In this document: in pieces, positions 31,436-44,100 of the stretch | Layout of the letters: the number at the start of each line of letters is the position of its first letter | How positions within the stretch are numbered: position 1 is the first letter of the stretch | NCBI GenBank assembly: GCA_013400115.1 | Contig: VXBP01003607.1 | Location: 248,310-312,309 of the forward strand | Source: Rhinopomastus cyanomelas | Lineage: Eukaryota; Chordata; Aves; Bucerotiformes; Rhinopomastidae | Reading direction: 5' to 3' | Length of the DNA stretch: 64,000 nt | Translations under genes and position numbers: made by a program | Notes under the pieces: model-generated | Database searches by the model: none | Told to the model about the DNA's origin: nothing | Seen by the model: the letters and a program-made list of their open reading frames with translations, nothing else

Positions 31436-34400
31436 GAGGAGGGTAACTGAGCCCTGGCTCTGCATTCCTGTAATAACTTCAAACAAGCTGTTCCCATCCA
31501 ACCTCGTGTGATGGGCACACAGAGGCGACCGTATCCTGCATCTCACACCTCCCAAAACAGCACCAGCAGCTTCATGACTTCAACAAAGCAACACAAAAGC
31601 CTGCAGACATCTTAAAAAACCAGCAGCACTTGCACCTCTTGTTCAGCCTGGGCTGGCTACTGCCTTGCTAATAAACAGCAACTTGCTGTTGGGACTTGCC
31701 CCTCAGGTCACCAGATAAATTTCAACCACATCCCAACCTCATGAAGTCAAATCCTCCTAAAATAGGAACCTGACCTCCACCTGCCCCCACAGGCACATTC
31801 ATGCTGCAGGAGGAACGATGCTTGCAGACACAAACACTTCCACCGCCAGGGCCCCAAGGCTCTTTAAAAGCTGTTCCTCAGCTGCTGTATCTACAGCTTT
31901 GAAGAAGATGCTGAAAATCACAAAGATCCCTGTGGCCATGATGCCACGTTTGGCCTTGGTCAAGTCAATCCATCCCTGGACAGAATGCAAAGAGCAACAG
32001 GATATTACAGAGATAACCACGGGGCCCAGAAGGTCGCACTGTCCTCAGCAGGATTCATTACAGAAACAGGCAGGGTTAGCTTCTCCATCCGACACTATCC
32101 AACCTGTAATTTACCTGCAGGAGCCAAACCCAAACCCTGCACCCAGCTCATTACAGGCAACACCTGCACCCACCAAGCTCTTCCTCACGCAGCCGCATCT
32201 TCCTATTTTTGTGATATTTGGGATACAGAGATAAAAATACCCCAAACAACAACTAACTGATGGAAACGACAACAGAGGGTTGGGAACTGGGGCAAGAGCT
32301 CCCAGCTGCTCCCAGTGGCCGACACGAGATGGCGTGAGGCATCGTGGATTGGGGACCGCAGCTCTGCCTTCACCCTCTGCTGAACCATCCTCTGCTCAGG
32401 GTTCGATTGGCCTCACCCGAGGTCCTTTAACTGCTTCCTAGCGCAGTGAAATCTGTGTAATTTAGCTTACGCCAGGTGGAAGGTAGCCCCACCCTGAGCT
32501 GGCTGGTGCCTCTCATTTGGCTGATTCCACCCTTTGTCTGGATGGAGCAGGAGAGATTTTAGTTTTATTGGCGGGAGGGTGGGAAGGAGAAAGAAGAAAG
32601 ATGCAGCAGGGAGTGCGAAAGAGCAGTGAAATCCATTCCGAAAGCTGCAGGAAAAAACCCACAACGTGTAATTTATCGGAAGCTTTTTCCCTCTCTATTT
32701 GCAGATTGCACAGTTTCTAAATATATTGGTCCAGTTATTCAAAATTATTCATGAATCTCTTCAGTGGATAATACTTGACCTGCAGATCATCCAAAAAGTG
32801 AATATTGCAATCAAATTCCCCATTTCTGCTGTAATTTATTGCCACTAACAGAGGTAGACTGCTCAGGTAATTAGCCCAGGATGAAACTCAGATTGTGTAT
32901 TTGATGATAATATTTGCCATTCACAGTTGTCACTGTACAAGCGAGCTCCGAAAGCCATTTAATCAGGAGACGGGCAGAAGTATCTTATCTCTGACACAAG
33001 GAAATTGCTCCTTTTATCAGCTGGTTTGGCGTTTCTGAGCAGGAACAGCCGAACCCAAGAACTGCGCTGCCGTGCTGCTGGAAGGGTTCGAACAGACAGC
33101 ACAGAGCTGGCAGAGGTTAAACAGGGAGTCAAAGGAAAAAGCTAATGTTTTTCTCAGATCTGCTCGTGTAACAGGTGTGATAAACAGCACTTGCACCAAA
33201 ATCTCCCTATTTGTTAGGGCGCTGATGGTGCTTTTCTCCTGAAAATACCAGGAGCAGGGTGAGGTGAGCACTTCTCTCCTTCCCTGTCCAGCCCATGTCT
33301 GCACTTGCGATTATTTGCTGTGTTTGTAAGATAGGACTGGCAGGAAAGAGCTGAGCCCTGTGAGCAGTGATGGAGAGAGACACAACTCACCTGTGGAAAG
33401 GTTACAGTCCAAGCAGATGGCTGATGGGACAGAGCAAGTGATCCCTCAGTGCCATGGTCTGGTGGAACATCATGGGCCCCGGCCACAGGAGCTGGAAGAG
33501 CTGAACCATGTTTCTCAAATCATTGGGCTTTTGGCTGCAGAATTAGCCAAGCGTCCTGGCATCCAGAGCATGTAGGGATCACCAGTCACGTATCCCAGTG
33601 TCACAGAGGTATCTTTAAAATCTTGTTACTTCTTTTAAATAAACACTCCTCGGGTGTTTCATTCTTCCTTTTCATTTGCTCCCAGGCAGCAGAGCCTGTC
33701 GGTGATCACAGGTTTACACTTTCCTTTGCCACCCCCAGCACTGACCACATTCTCTTCTCTCACTTTTATTTCTGAATGGAAGTGTGGGTCTCACTTAGTC
33801 ACAGAACCTCCAAAGCAGGAGCTTTCCCAGCTCTGGGAACCACGAGAGGCTCAGAGGGTCAGGAGGAGCAGTGTTGCCACCTAGGGACCTCCTGTGAGCT
33901 CTGAAGTAGTTTTCTCCAAGATGGGATGAGTGCTCTGCTGTGTTTTGCTCTGGTCATGGCTGTTCACCTGCTGGCTGAAGGTGCACTGGGAGGAAGGCAG
34001 GTTTGATGATGGTCTTTTTTGCTTGGCTTTTGTTTTCCTGCACAACTATTAGTCCTCGTGGCTCAGCAACGTGTGTGGCCAGGAATCCTACCCTACAGCC
34101 AGCAGCTGCCTCATGACCACAGTCACCATGGTGGGCTCCAGGATCACCCCCAGATGCCCCCCTACACCTGTTACTTAGAGACTCCATTTTTCATTTTTAG
34201 CTGTAGAAGTTTTTCAACAGACAAATACTGAAGGAGGATTTGCTGCTCCTACCGTGGCAGGAAGATTTACACACGAGCAAATGATTTGTAACAAACATGG
34301 TGTAAGATAGATGGAGCTGCTCCTCTTGTTCGCAAATTATTCACAGACTGTGGGCTTAAGAGGAAGAATTTTCCCCCTTGCATTGTAAAATACACACACC

Positions 34401-35084
34401 TACATTTTTTTAAGACTATTTATGACCCCTTTCACTGTAAAAACACTCCTGAGAGCACCTTTTGCAGAATTATTTCAGCTCGCAGGTTGTTTTGCTGTTA
34501 ATCTGCAGAGAGAACAGGTTTGGGGTTACTTTTTCTCCTTTCTCCTTTTTTTTGTTGTTGTTCGTAATTGCCCTGACCAGTGAGATTTTTGTCATGGGCC
34601 TGAGCCTCTGGGCAGTACAGGGTCATAACATTGAAGCTCCTGGCCTCTGCTTTTCTCACCACTCTGCTCACAGGAGCAAATCACAGAAGCGGCTCCTGGG
34701 TCTTGCTGGGCCAGCACAGCTCCCTAAATCAAGCTCGAGGGCAAACGCTTGTGACCATTTGAGATTGCATTCTGCCAGCCTTCCCCAGCATGGTGGAAAA
34801 GTGCTGCTCGTAGAAAGGTTTCTGGCAAGAAGGGAGGTTTCTAGAGCCTCAGGTGCCACCACAGGAGGAAGCGGTGGGAGATGAACACACAAATAGAAAC
34901 AGGGAGCCCCAACATGTTGAGGGGCTGGCAAAGTTCTCTTCAGGTAGGACCTTTGGAGTTTTGCTTGTACTTCCCATGTAAAGGACAAGTTTTGTTTTTC
35001 TGGATAAAGCTTCCTTTCCTTCTTCCTGAGCTACAATTAAAATGCACCTCGGTGGACGTCGTGAAGCTGCCAATGGGACAGATC

Positions 35085-35188
35085 CTGGGGCTCTGGGCAA
35101 TCTGGTCTAGTGAGTGATGTCCCTGCTTGTTGCGGGGGAGTTGAACTAGATGACCATGGCAGGTCCCTTCCAATCCTATGATTCTACA
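35085..35188 (+). mobile_element. CR1 3'-end fragment
   Basis: Plus-strand CR1 tail: GGGGCTCTGGGCAATCTGGT, CTAGTGAGTGATGTCCCTGC, GAACTAGATGACCATGGCAG, then GTCCCTTCCAATCCTATGAT. About 100 bp, 5'-truncated, with one terminal module. Confidence 0.88.
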
Positions 35189-36020
35189 TATAGAACATTT
35201 CTTCTTGGCCAGCCAGGTGAGCCAAGCTGCTCCAAGCCTGGGTTTGGGGCAGCTGCACCCTGCAGGAGTCACAGAGCCCTACTAAGGAGGCCTTGCTACA
35301 GCCTGCCTGACTAAATCTAACAGTCCATGAAAAAGAAAACCAGGTAAACGTTAAAGCTTTGCCCTAAAGACCCAGATGCTGCAGGGTGCTAACTAGGTCA
35401 CTACTCCAACCCCTGTGTTCGTGGCTCATGTGCCCCAGACATGAGCGTGTGCCCACCTTACACACCCGTTCTTGCAAATCCTGTGCCGTGTGCAGAACTC
35501 ACTGGCCTGTGAGCTGAGCAAATACATAATTGCTCTGTGAATCCATTACGGGTAGGACCAGATGGGTTGCTTGCTTAAATAAATGCATTTGCAAACTCCT
35601 CTAGATCTGCTTTCAAAACCACCAGTTTGTTTATGTAACATGGTGCAGCCAGGCTCCCCACTCCCTGCTCACCAAACCTTCCCTGGCCCAGACCTCAGGT
35701 GCTTTTGTTGCTGCACAAAGAAAACCTGAACCTGAATGTGGTTTTTTTGCAAACAGAACAACAAGAAAATAAATAAATCATCTCTTTGATTTGTGGGGGA
35801 TGAGTAAAGCGTTGTTTACCTTCACACGCTGCTAATTGGAACCATCCATAATACGTCAGTCTGAGGCAGAGCAAAATAGATGCGGAATAAAAATATCTCC
35901 AGTGCCCTGGTCCCGCAAATGCTGAGTAACTTTGTGCTCTGAAGCAGAAGATGCCTCCAACAAAATCGTTTTAGTCATTCCTCCTGGAGCTGCACATAGG
36001 TGATGGCTGGGGTTCGAAAG

Positions 36021-36095
36021 GATCATTGAATCCAAGAATAATTAAGGTTGGAAGGGTTGGAAGGGACCTACAGGATCATCCAGTAGCATTTTCAA
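36021..36095 (-). mobile_element. Short CR1 3'-tail fragment
   Basis: Minus-strand tail remnant: the plus strand has GATCATTGAATCCAAGAATA, ATTAAGGTTGGAAGG, and GACCTACAGGATCATCCAGT. GGTTGGAAGG is partly duplicated in tandem. Too short to assign to a subfamily. Confidence 0.7.
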
Positions 36096-39000
36096 CGTGA
36101 CCCCACAAGGGAGGGAGGGAAATAAACCAAAAAAGGGAAAGAATAAGCTCAGTTTTCCCTTATTCTGCTGTTGTGTCCTCAGCTGACGAAAGATGTTGAG
36201 GACTGGGAAAACATTTGTTTGCTCTGTGGCTGCCGCTTCATCACCTGGGGGAACACATTTCCACCCAGCATCATCCTGGCTTAACTCGGCCAGCTGTCCC
36301 ACAGTTGTACAGAGCCTGCAACCTGCCACCACTCTGCAGACACCCAGGAGATGATCTCCAAGAGAGGAGGAGGAAGAGAGCTCACATGGCTCATCAGCTG
36401 CCTGCACAAAATGAAGCTGGTGGTTCCAGCCGCGTTCGCTCCCACAGCACAATTGCTGAGAGCACACGCTCGGGGCTCTCAATGGCACCTTTGTTGGCAG
36501 CCACAGGCAGGAGCTCACAGGCTGCTGACGTGGCACCCAGTTGTGTCACCTTGCCCTGTCCCTGCTCCTGGAGCACTGGGAGGCTGGACTGGGGAAAAGC
36601 TTTTCAGCCACAGGCAGGGGCTCAGACCACCTCCTTCCTAATTTTTATGTTCTATAATAAAATGAAAAAAACCCACTAAAGAGCCCAGCAGAGGAGGAAG
36701 GAGGTGGAAGCATTTCCCCTTTGACAGGTCCTTCCTCTTTCTCCAGTTCCTTACTTCCCCCCTTCCATTTCCTTTCCCTACCTGTTAAAACAGTCACTGT
36801 GCCATGATGAAGGAAACACTGCAGTGTGGCTGTGTGAGCAGCTGTGACAAGGTAAACCCCTGCTTTAACATGAAAAAACCCAGGAAGAGGACGTGTCCCA
36901 CCCCCACCCCATCCCTGCTGCTCTGTCACTCGCAGCACCCAGCGCTGCCAAGCACCCCGCTCACCGTGCCGGCTCTCCCCAGCAAAAGTCTCTCACTCAC
37001 ACCCTGGCAAAAGTGAATGTTTACACTTGTCAGGTGTATTTTTAGAGCATCCTAGACCCAGCCATGCCTCAGCTCGGCCTCGTGGGCCAATTGCCATGTT
37101 GAAAGGCACCTCCCAGCAAATGTTACTTCATTTCTGGAAGGACTGAGGAAAATTAAATCCCTGAGTGAATCCAGGCAGGAGCTGGCTGCAGGGTCCTTGT
37201 TTCACTAGTCCTTCAGGTTCTTCCAGTTCACGGGGACAATGTGCACAGCAAAGGCATTTGCTGTGTAAGTGGCCTCCCAGTACGTGACCTCCCAGTACGT
37301 GACCTCTGCAAACACAAACAACCCTCACAGCCACCTGGCGCCCAGCACAGACCCCTCACCCTGAACTGGCTACACTGCAGGATAAATCAGTTGAAGTTTG
37401 GTGGTCTTTTGGGGTCTGCTTCTAAGAGGCAGTAATGACCAACTTCCAGTTTTCCTTCTTTTTCTCCACACTGTCCCCACTTGTCTGTCCCCACACTGCT
37501 CAGACACCATGGAGGGTCCCTCACTGATTAACTCCTTCCCTGGGCGCTGCACAGTCTGGGGCCTCTCCAGCTGAAAGGGTTTGTGCCCCTGAGTACATTA
37601 AGCAACAGTCACTCCCATTCAGCCCCACTTGATGTCAGCTCCCTTGAAAACATCCCCCGGGAGCAGCTGTCCCCAGGTTAAGCACATCCTGATTACGCAG
37701 GGGATGCTGAATGGATGGACACAAATAAGAATTTTCCTTTTCCTGTGCTGTGGGAGGGATCTGGCATCTCACAGGAAATTAAGAGCAACCTTTGTGGTGC
37801 CAAAACCCAGGGGTCACCCTGTTTCCAGCTCCTCAGGGGATGGCTGGCAGCTCCTCCATCTCTCCTCTGCTCCATCCCCACCTCAAGGCCAGGGACAGTG
37901 ATACCACACAGGGCTTTTCTGGGAATAAAAGTCTGCTAGTGACAGGAAGGTACTTCATGAGAACAGTGATACTGTACCCCAGGGTCGCCCAGGGAACCAG
38001 GAACTGCTGATGGAAGCCAGGAGCAGGTGAGCACAGTTGGCAGGTCTTACATTTTCACTCCCAGCTCTCCGTGGCAGAGTTTATCAAGCAGTCATGGGAA
38101 AAACCCCTGAACAAGCACAGAAAGTAATAACAGGGTAGAGGTTTTACAGCCAGGGTGCTCCTTTCTCTTTGAGCCTGCCTAGATGAATGGCACTGTGGGA
38201 AAGGCTGCAGATGCAATACAGCCCTCAAGTTCAGGAGCTCTAAAGGGAAGGGAAAGAAAAGGCTCTGGGTGAAGGTAACTGCAGACATTTCCCCCTCTGC
38301 CTATGACCGTTACGTGATCCAAATCATCCTTAGGGAAAGAACGCCGTTGTGGCTAGCAGATGAGGAAGTGCTTCCAAGTGACACAGACAGCTTTATGTGT
38401 GTGACAAAACCCCAAAATGTGGAAGATGACCGTCCCCCTAGAAATGACTCAAAGCCAGGCCCTTGAGCACAGCCAGCGCTTTCCAAAAAAGTAGCTGGGA
38501 ACCAGACAGCGTGAGACCTGGCCACAGCACTGCCGGCCAGAATGAGCCTTTTGTTCGAGGAAATGCAAATGTCAGGAGAGCGAATGGGCCAGTTGCCACC
38601 CGCAGCAATGCTCCCAGAGGCAGGGCCGGGCTGGATGGCCTCAGATCCCTCCAGAAAACAGGCAAAGTCAGAATCCCCACTCAAACCACTGTGACTTTCC
38701 CAGAGAGTCATCTCAAAGTCAGCCTCACAGACAGTCTCCATCTCCACTTACATACCGCTCGCTTTCTAATGTCGCCAGACAGACATTTGACTGTGCAGAG
38801 TCCATTTGCTCAGGCATCAAAAGCCAAACTCACTGGAGATCTCTGACCAAAATGTATTTTAAATGCATTGCCAGCCACATATTACCGCAGCACATACAGA
38901 AAAAGGTCCAGTGACTCTTACAGGCAAAAATCTGCCCTGTGGAGTTGAGGTTTCTCCTTCCCACAGTTAACTCCATCGTAGCTGAGTAGGGTTGTTCTCT

Positions 39001-40817
39001 CCATCCATCCTGCTCCTCTGAGCAGCAGGGCATGGTGCCATAGCAGAGTGAGCAAGATTCTTCCAACAGCAGCAGAGACCATGGAAGTCAGCCTGGGAAG
39101 GGCTTTGGGGTGCTGCAGAGAAGGAAAGGGATAAGTACATGACATTACTACAGCAGGGCTGTTTACAAGAGCCCTGTGTTGCCATCGACAGTGAACTACA
39201 GATCAGCAGAGGAACATCATTCTCTACCATAATTATGTGTGTTTTTAGATAAATACGTTCCACAAATGTTTTGTGGAGGCATTTTCTTTGCCTAAAGCAC
39301 CTACCTCTCAAGCCTCCGGTGGCACAGGGTAAACTGTTACTAATTAGTATTGGTCCTGCGCTTGTTTCTCAAACACAGATCACAAAAAACATGGTTTGTT
39401 AGGGAGTGTCTTCTACACTCTTCTATTTCTGTCCTTCTTATTCAGCCTCACAGAGTACGGCAGGCAGCTGTGCATCTGGTGAGGGAAGCTCTGAATAGTC
39501 TCTGTCAGAGAACATGCTGAAAATTATACATGGTGAGACAGACAAGCAGCATGGGTAGAGAATGGCTTGGCTTGGGAAAGAAACTAAGGAAAGCAACTCT
39601 AAAGGAGAACAGAGCAAAATCAGGAGGGGGAAACCCAGGAATTTAAAAGAATGAGACAAGAGTTTGTACAGCAGAACACTGATAAAAGGATCAGCTCGTA
39701 AAGTTGAGATCCAGACCCTAAATTTAACGCATCTCTAGATAATGAATTCTTAAGACACCACGAAAACTGAGAGACAACCTTACTGACCTGCAGAAGTCCA
39801 TCACCTCCAAATGCGTGTCGTCTACTGAGGTGATCTTCAAGTCAGTCTTCTTCACAGGTCTCCAGAGTCGCCAGCAGCTTCGTTTATGTCCCACCAGCCA
39901 GTGCCACACATGGAGACAGCAAGGCAGTCTGAGACAAGGTGGCCTGGATGGCCCATAGACCGAGCAGCTCCACCACACAATGGCTGCTCTCTTAACTGGG
40001 CTGGTGGAGTACCTCCACAGCAGCTCCTCGAGGCGCTGCCTTCGTGTGTAGGCTCAGGGGAGCAGGACCAAGCCCAGAGGTGCAGTGTCGTAGTGAGGAC
40101 AGTGCAAGCAGTAAGTGAGGCAAGGGCAGGGAGAGGGGACACCATTTATTAGGTCAGCTGGTACACCTGGAAAAGCTACACATGCTGTCAGGCACACAAG
40201 GCTTCCTCACGTCTGAAATAGCAGCAATAACCTTAGAGCTAAATACAGGTGGAGAATAATTGTTCTGTGTTAAACTTCATTATATTAATGAAATAGGCAA
40301 TTTGAGAGAAAGGTTGATTGGTTCCTCTTGATCAAGAGCAGGACAGTAGCCAGAGGAAAGCTGATAATGTCATTTATGGCACAAAGAGAAGGCGAGAGAG
40401 ACAGGAATAATTGTTGCCTAGGGATGGCTGGTGGTAGCAAAATTTACACTGTAATATGTAATCAATATCTGTGTGATTTTATATCCGAGAGTCACGGATT
40501 TACACACTCCAGTTGTCTTTTGAAGCAGTTCTGGAGACCTTCGTTGAATGTCAGGGGAAAGAGGTCATAGTGGTTGACCTCTTACCAGCATTTCTACTCT
40601 TTATCAGTTTGTACAAGTTAATTGGGGTTGGCTGTTGCCTCCAGACAGATGTCTGTGTGATGAAAATGACAGAGACAGGAGGGTGGTGGCAGGTCTTGGT
40701 CCTCCTGTGTCACTTAGAGGTGATTCTGTTAAGTGAGACATGGAGAACTGCTGACACTTCTGCATTCAGCAGCCCAGAGGAGCAACAAGGCTGAGGAAGT
40801 AGGTAGAGGGGTAAGTC

Positions 40818-41188
40818 TGATGAAGAGAGGCTGAGGGAGTTGGAGGTGACTCAGGGGGGACCTTATCCTTCTCTGAAGGGAAGTTGTAGACAGGTGGGGG
40901 TCAAACTCTTCTCCCAGACAACTAGCAACAGGACAAGAAGACAGGGCCTGACGCTGCCAGGGGAGGGTTATGTTGGATGTTAGAAAGCCCTTCTTCACAG
41001 AAAGGGTGATCAGGCATTGGAATGGACTGCCCAGGGAGGTGGTGGAGTCCCCATCCCTGGAGGCTTTTAAGGACAGACTCGATGTGGCCCTTAGTGCCAT
41101 GGTCTAGCTGATGTGGTGATGTTAACTCATAGGCTGGGCTTGATGATCTTAGAGGTCTTTTCTAGCCTCAATAAGTCTGTGATTCTGT
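40818..41188 (+). mobile_element. CR1 LINE 3' fragment
   Basis: Plus-strand CR1: GAAGAGAGGCTGAGGGAGTT, the GGGGGACCTTATCCTTCTCT block, the GAATGGACTGCCCAGGGAGG block (NGLPREVV equivalent), GGCTTTTAAGGACAGACTCG, and a tail GATGATCTTAGAGGTCTTTT then GTCTGTGATTCTGT. This differs in the 3'UTR from the doubled-module copies, so it is a different subfamily. Confidence 0.88.
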
Positions 41189-44100
41189 CCCTTAGATATT
41201 CTGTTGCCTGAAAAATGCCTGTCCCAGGAAACCTGTGGATTCCTAAGGAGCACATTTCTCACAAAAAAAATAAGTTCCTCATGGACTTGTAGAGGAAAGC
41301 TAGAACATTCTGAAATCTATTTAGCTCTATACTCAGAATATAAATTAATATGTCGTGAGGTTGATTACTATTTACAATTACCTCATAGCGTCTAAAATAT
41401 TCCTGGAAGCCTGAATCACAATTTCTCAAGTGATTTGGTTTGGCAGCACTGAAATGAGTGTTTAAGGACAGCACTAACAGTCTCGAAGGCAGAAACTGAG
41501 AGCATCCTTACGGGTTGCTTAGAATAGCAATTGTTCTCAAGTAAAATACGATCTATCGCTCAAAGCAGTTAATCAATATGAGATTTGCAAATATCTGCAA
41601 AGCCTTGGGAATTAACAGTTTCAATGAATTTTGCACTTCTCCCACCAAAGTGCCTAACAGAGGAGCCGTACCTGACTAACCCTGAGAGACACAGACTGAG
41701 AAGCTGTTGGCTTCAAAAACACATCACAGTTATCTACAACATGTGAGACTCAGCAGGGAGTTGAAGGCTCAAGTATGGTCTTAAAACTGCCAAAACTATT
41801 CTTGACAAGGCTGAAGGAATCTGTTGAAGACTGGGCGGATATTTCTTGGCAGAGCTGGTGGCAGAACCCAGCAGCCCAGTCTCTGCGCTGGCACAGGGGC
41901 CACTCAGCCTAATGAAAATTGATGGGGAATTTGTTTTAGTTTGTAAAATCTGTGTGCAAGTCTAATTTTGATCAACAGCAACTTCAGCGAGTAGGCTGGT
42001 GTAAAACGTTCACATGACTTGTACTGGAAGAATATATACTTTCATATCTATAGAAACACCCACAGGAATTCTTTTAGAGAATCAGAATACTCAGTATGTG
42101 AGATCTCACTGCTCCCAAGGCCTTCTGCTCTGACGGTGGGTGAATCAGACTCTGAGTTCCATGGGCAAAGAGCAGCGGGCACTTCACTTTTATCTCCACG
42201 CCTTCCTTCAGAATGGAAAGGTCACTCTATACACAGGAAGTGATCTGAGTAACAGAGGAGACTCTCAAAGGCCACAGGGACTAAAGGTAAGAAAAAGAGG
42301 GAATGGTAGGTCAACCAATGGTAGGTCAACCTCAGATGTTCCCCTGGCGGACAGGATCTGCAGGAAGCTTGTTATTGTCAGAAAAAGGCAGCATAGCCAG
42401 CTAACGTCTAACACTGGCTAACAGTGAATTTCAGTGGAGACAGAGGAGGAAACCAACACAGAAAAGGGCAGTGACTTGCCTAGAGTCAGATCTGGAACGT
42501 GGGGAGCCTGCGTTGTCATCTGTTATGCCCGATTCTCCACCAACCTGCCACCTCTCATTTCCATCAACATGGCTAAGAACTCCCAGGCTGTTGCATTACT
42601 GGATGAGGCTGCCCAAGCAGCAAATTCGTCCAGTTCCATGAGACTCTGAGCACCTAACAGAATTCCTAACTGCATTCTGACATTCAGTTGTTCTTCACAC
42701 TATGTCTTGAGAGAGAAAGTGAAGTCAAGCACAACTTACCTACAAGGGGCAGAGGAGGAGGGTACCTGTCAGTGGCTGGAGCTTCATAAGCTGAGATGTC
42801 CCACAGCACAGCAGTTCCTGGCATTGAGCAGCTTAAGAGATGAGGTCAGAGAGAATTGGAGGCTGTGTCAAAAGAAGAGGGGCATGAGAGCCTTGTGCAG
42901 CTGAGCAAGGAGCGAGAGGCAGCGAACAAAGGGAGCAACACACAAACTGGTCCTTGCAAGAATGCTATGGGAGAGGCAGGAAAGGCAAAGGAAGGGGTTA
43001 TGGGTGCAGCAAGGAATTATCATCTCCTGACAAGGAAAAAAGGTGAGTTTGTTGGTCTGTTTTTAGCTGCATTAAGCAGTTCCACTGATACGACCTTCTC
43101 AAAGCAGCTCACAGGAACACTGAACAAGAATTAAGGCACTATACTCCCAGAGTCCTCTTTCAGCCTATTCTATGGGTAATCGTGAAGCTCAGCGGATGAG
43201 GGAACGCAGCAAAATTAGTTCTGTGAAGGCATGGGGCCGACATTGAAATGGAATGGTGTCCCAGCTCTTGGAGGAGGAAGGGATCTGTGATCTCAGACCT
43301 CCAAAGTGCTGAATTACCAAATGGAATCCACAGCCAGTGTCACCAAAAATGGCAGCCATCAACACTACAGATTGTTTTCAACAAACAAATGACAGAAAGA
43401 AGGATGGGGGTTGAGGGACGTCTGCAGAGTACGCCAAGGTTTTGCTAAAAATATTTTACACCTGCTATTCATTCCGCACACTGATCATAGTTTGTCTATG
43501 AGGTAGGGAACTCATAGTGCCAAAGAGAATGAGGTTTATGTTCCCAAATCTTAATGCTTTTTCCCTTCTCTAAGGCAAAACTCCTTACTACCGTCACTAA
43601 GCTAAAGCCAAGAGGACAAAAGTCATACACACGCTGCCACAGTAATAGTTTAACCGATCCTCTCACTGGTCTTTGGAAACAGTCCCTTCAGCAGGATTTT
43701 ACAGCTCTGGCACTTCAATTTAGCAAACTTTTTATGCAGCTCATGAGAGAAATGCAGCCAACTCTGTACACTCAATTTAAATCAACTTGCTGATGACATA
43801 AAAACAAAAAAGAGTGCTGACCACCAGTTTGCTTCATCTGCTCCTAAACTACCAACGCAAACTCCAAGGTATTTATTCCTGAAATGTTAATAGAACAGTC
43901 TGGGGCATCAGATCAGTAAATGAACTCTAATTTGATCCCACGCTGATCCAAAGAGTTGATTTAACAACTAGTCGTTTAGTTACTTGATATTTCAGAAGTG
44001 CAACTGGGCTGTCTGGCACTAACAGGCTTTAGCAGGATGTGATACGGTGGGAGCACAGGACACAGAAGCTGGGCAGGCGGCAGCGCTGGAGGTGCATAAC

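Larger units (their letters stand above)
26251..40817. other. Long intergenic interval between WFIKKN2 and TOB1 (left part)
   Basis: About 14.5 kb with no supported gene. It contains short CR1 pieces (30233-30360, 35085-35188, 36021-36095), an ancient CR1-clade relic (30825-31435), an isolated exon-like minus-strand frame (31799-31980), a 15-bp perfect tandem pair (37273-37302), and AT-rich blocks at 32690-33000 and 35740-35950 that could be regulatory. All longer open frames are shadows or chance. Confidence 0.55.

Noticed and set aside
36042..36536. 164-codon minus-strand open frame
   Set aside because: Its end overlaps a CR1 tail and no domain is seen; the plus strand is equally open.
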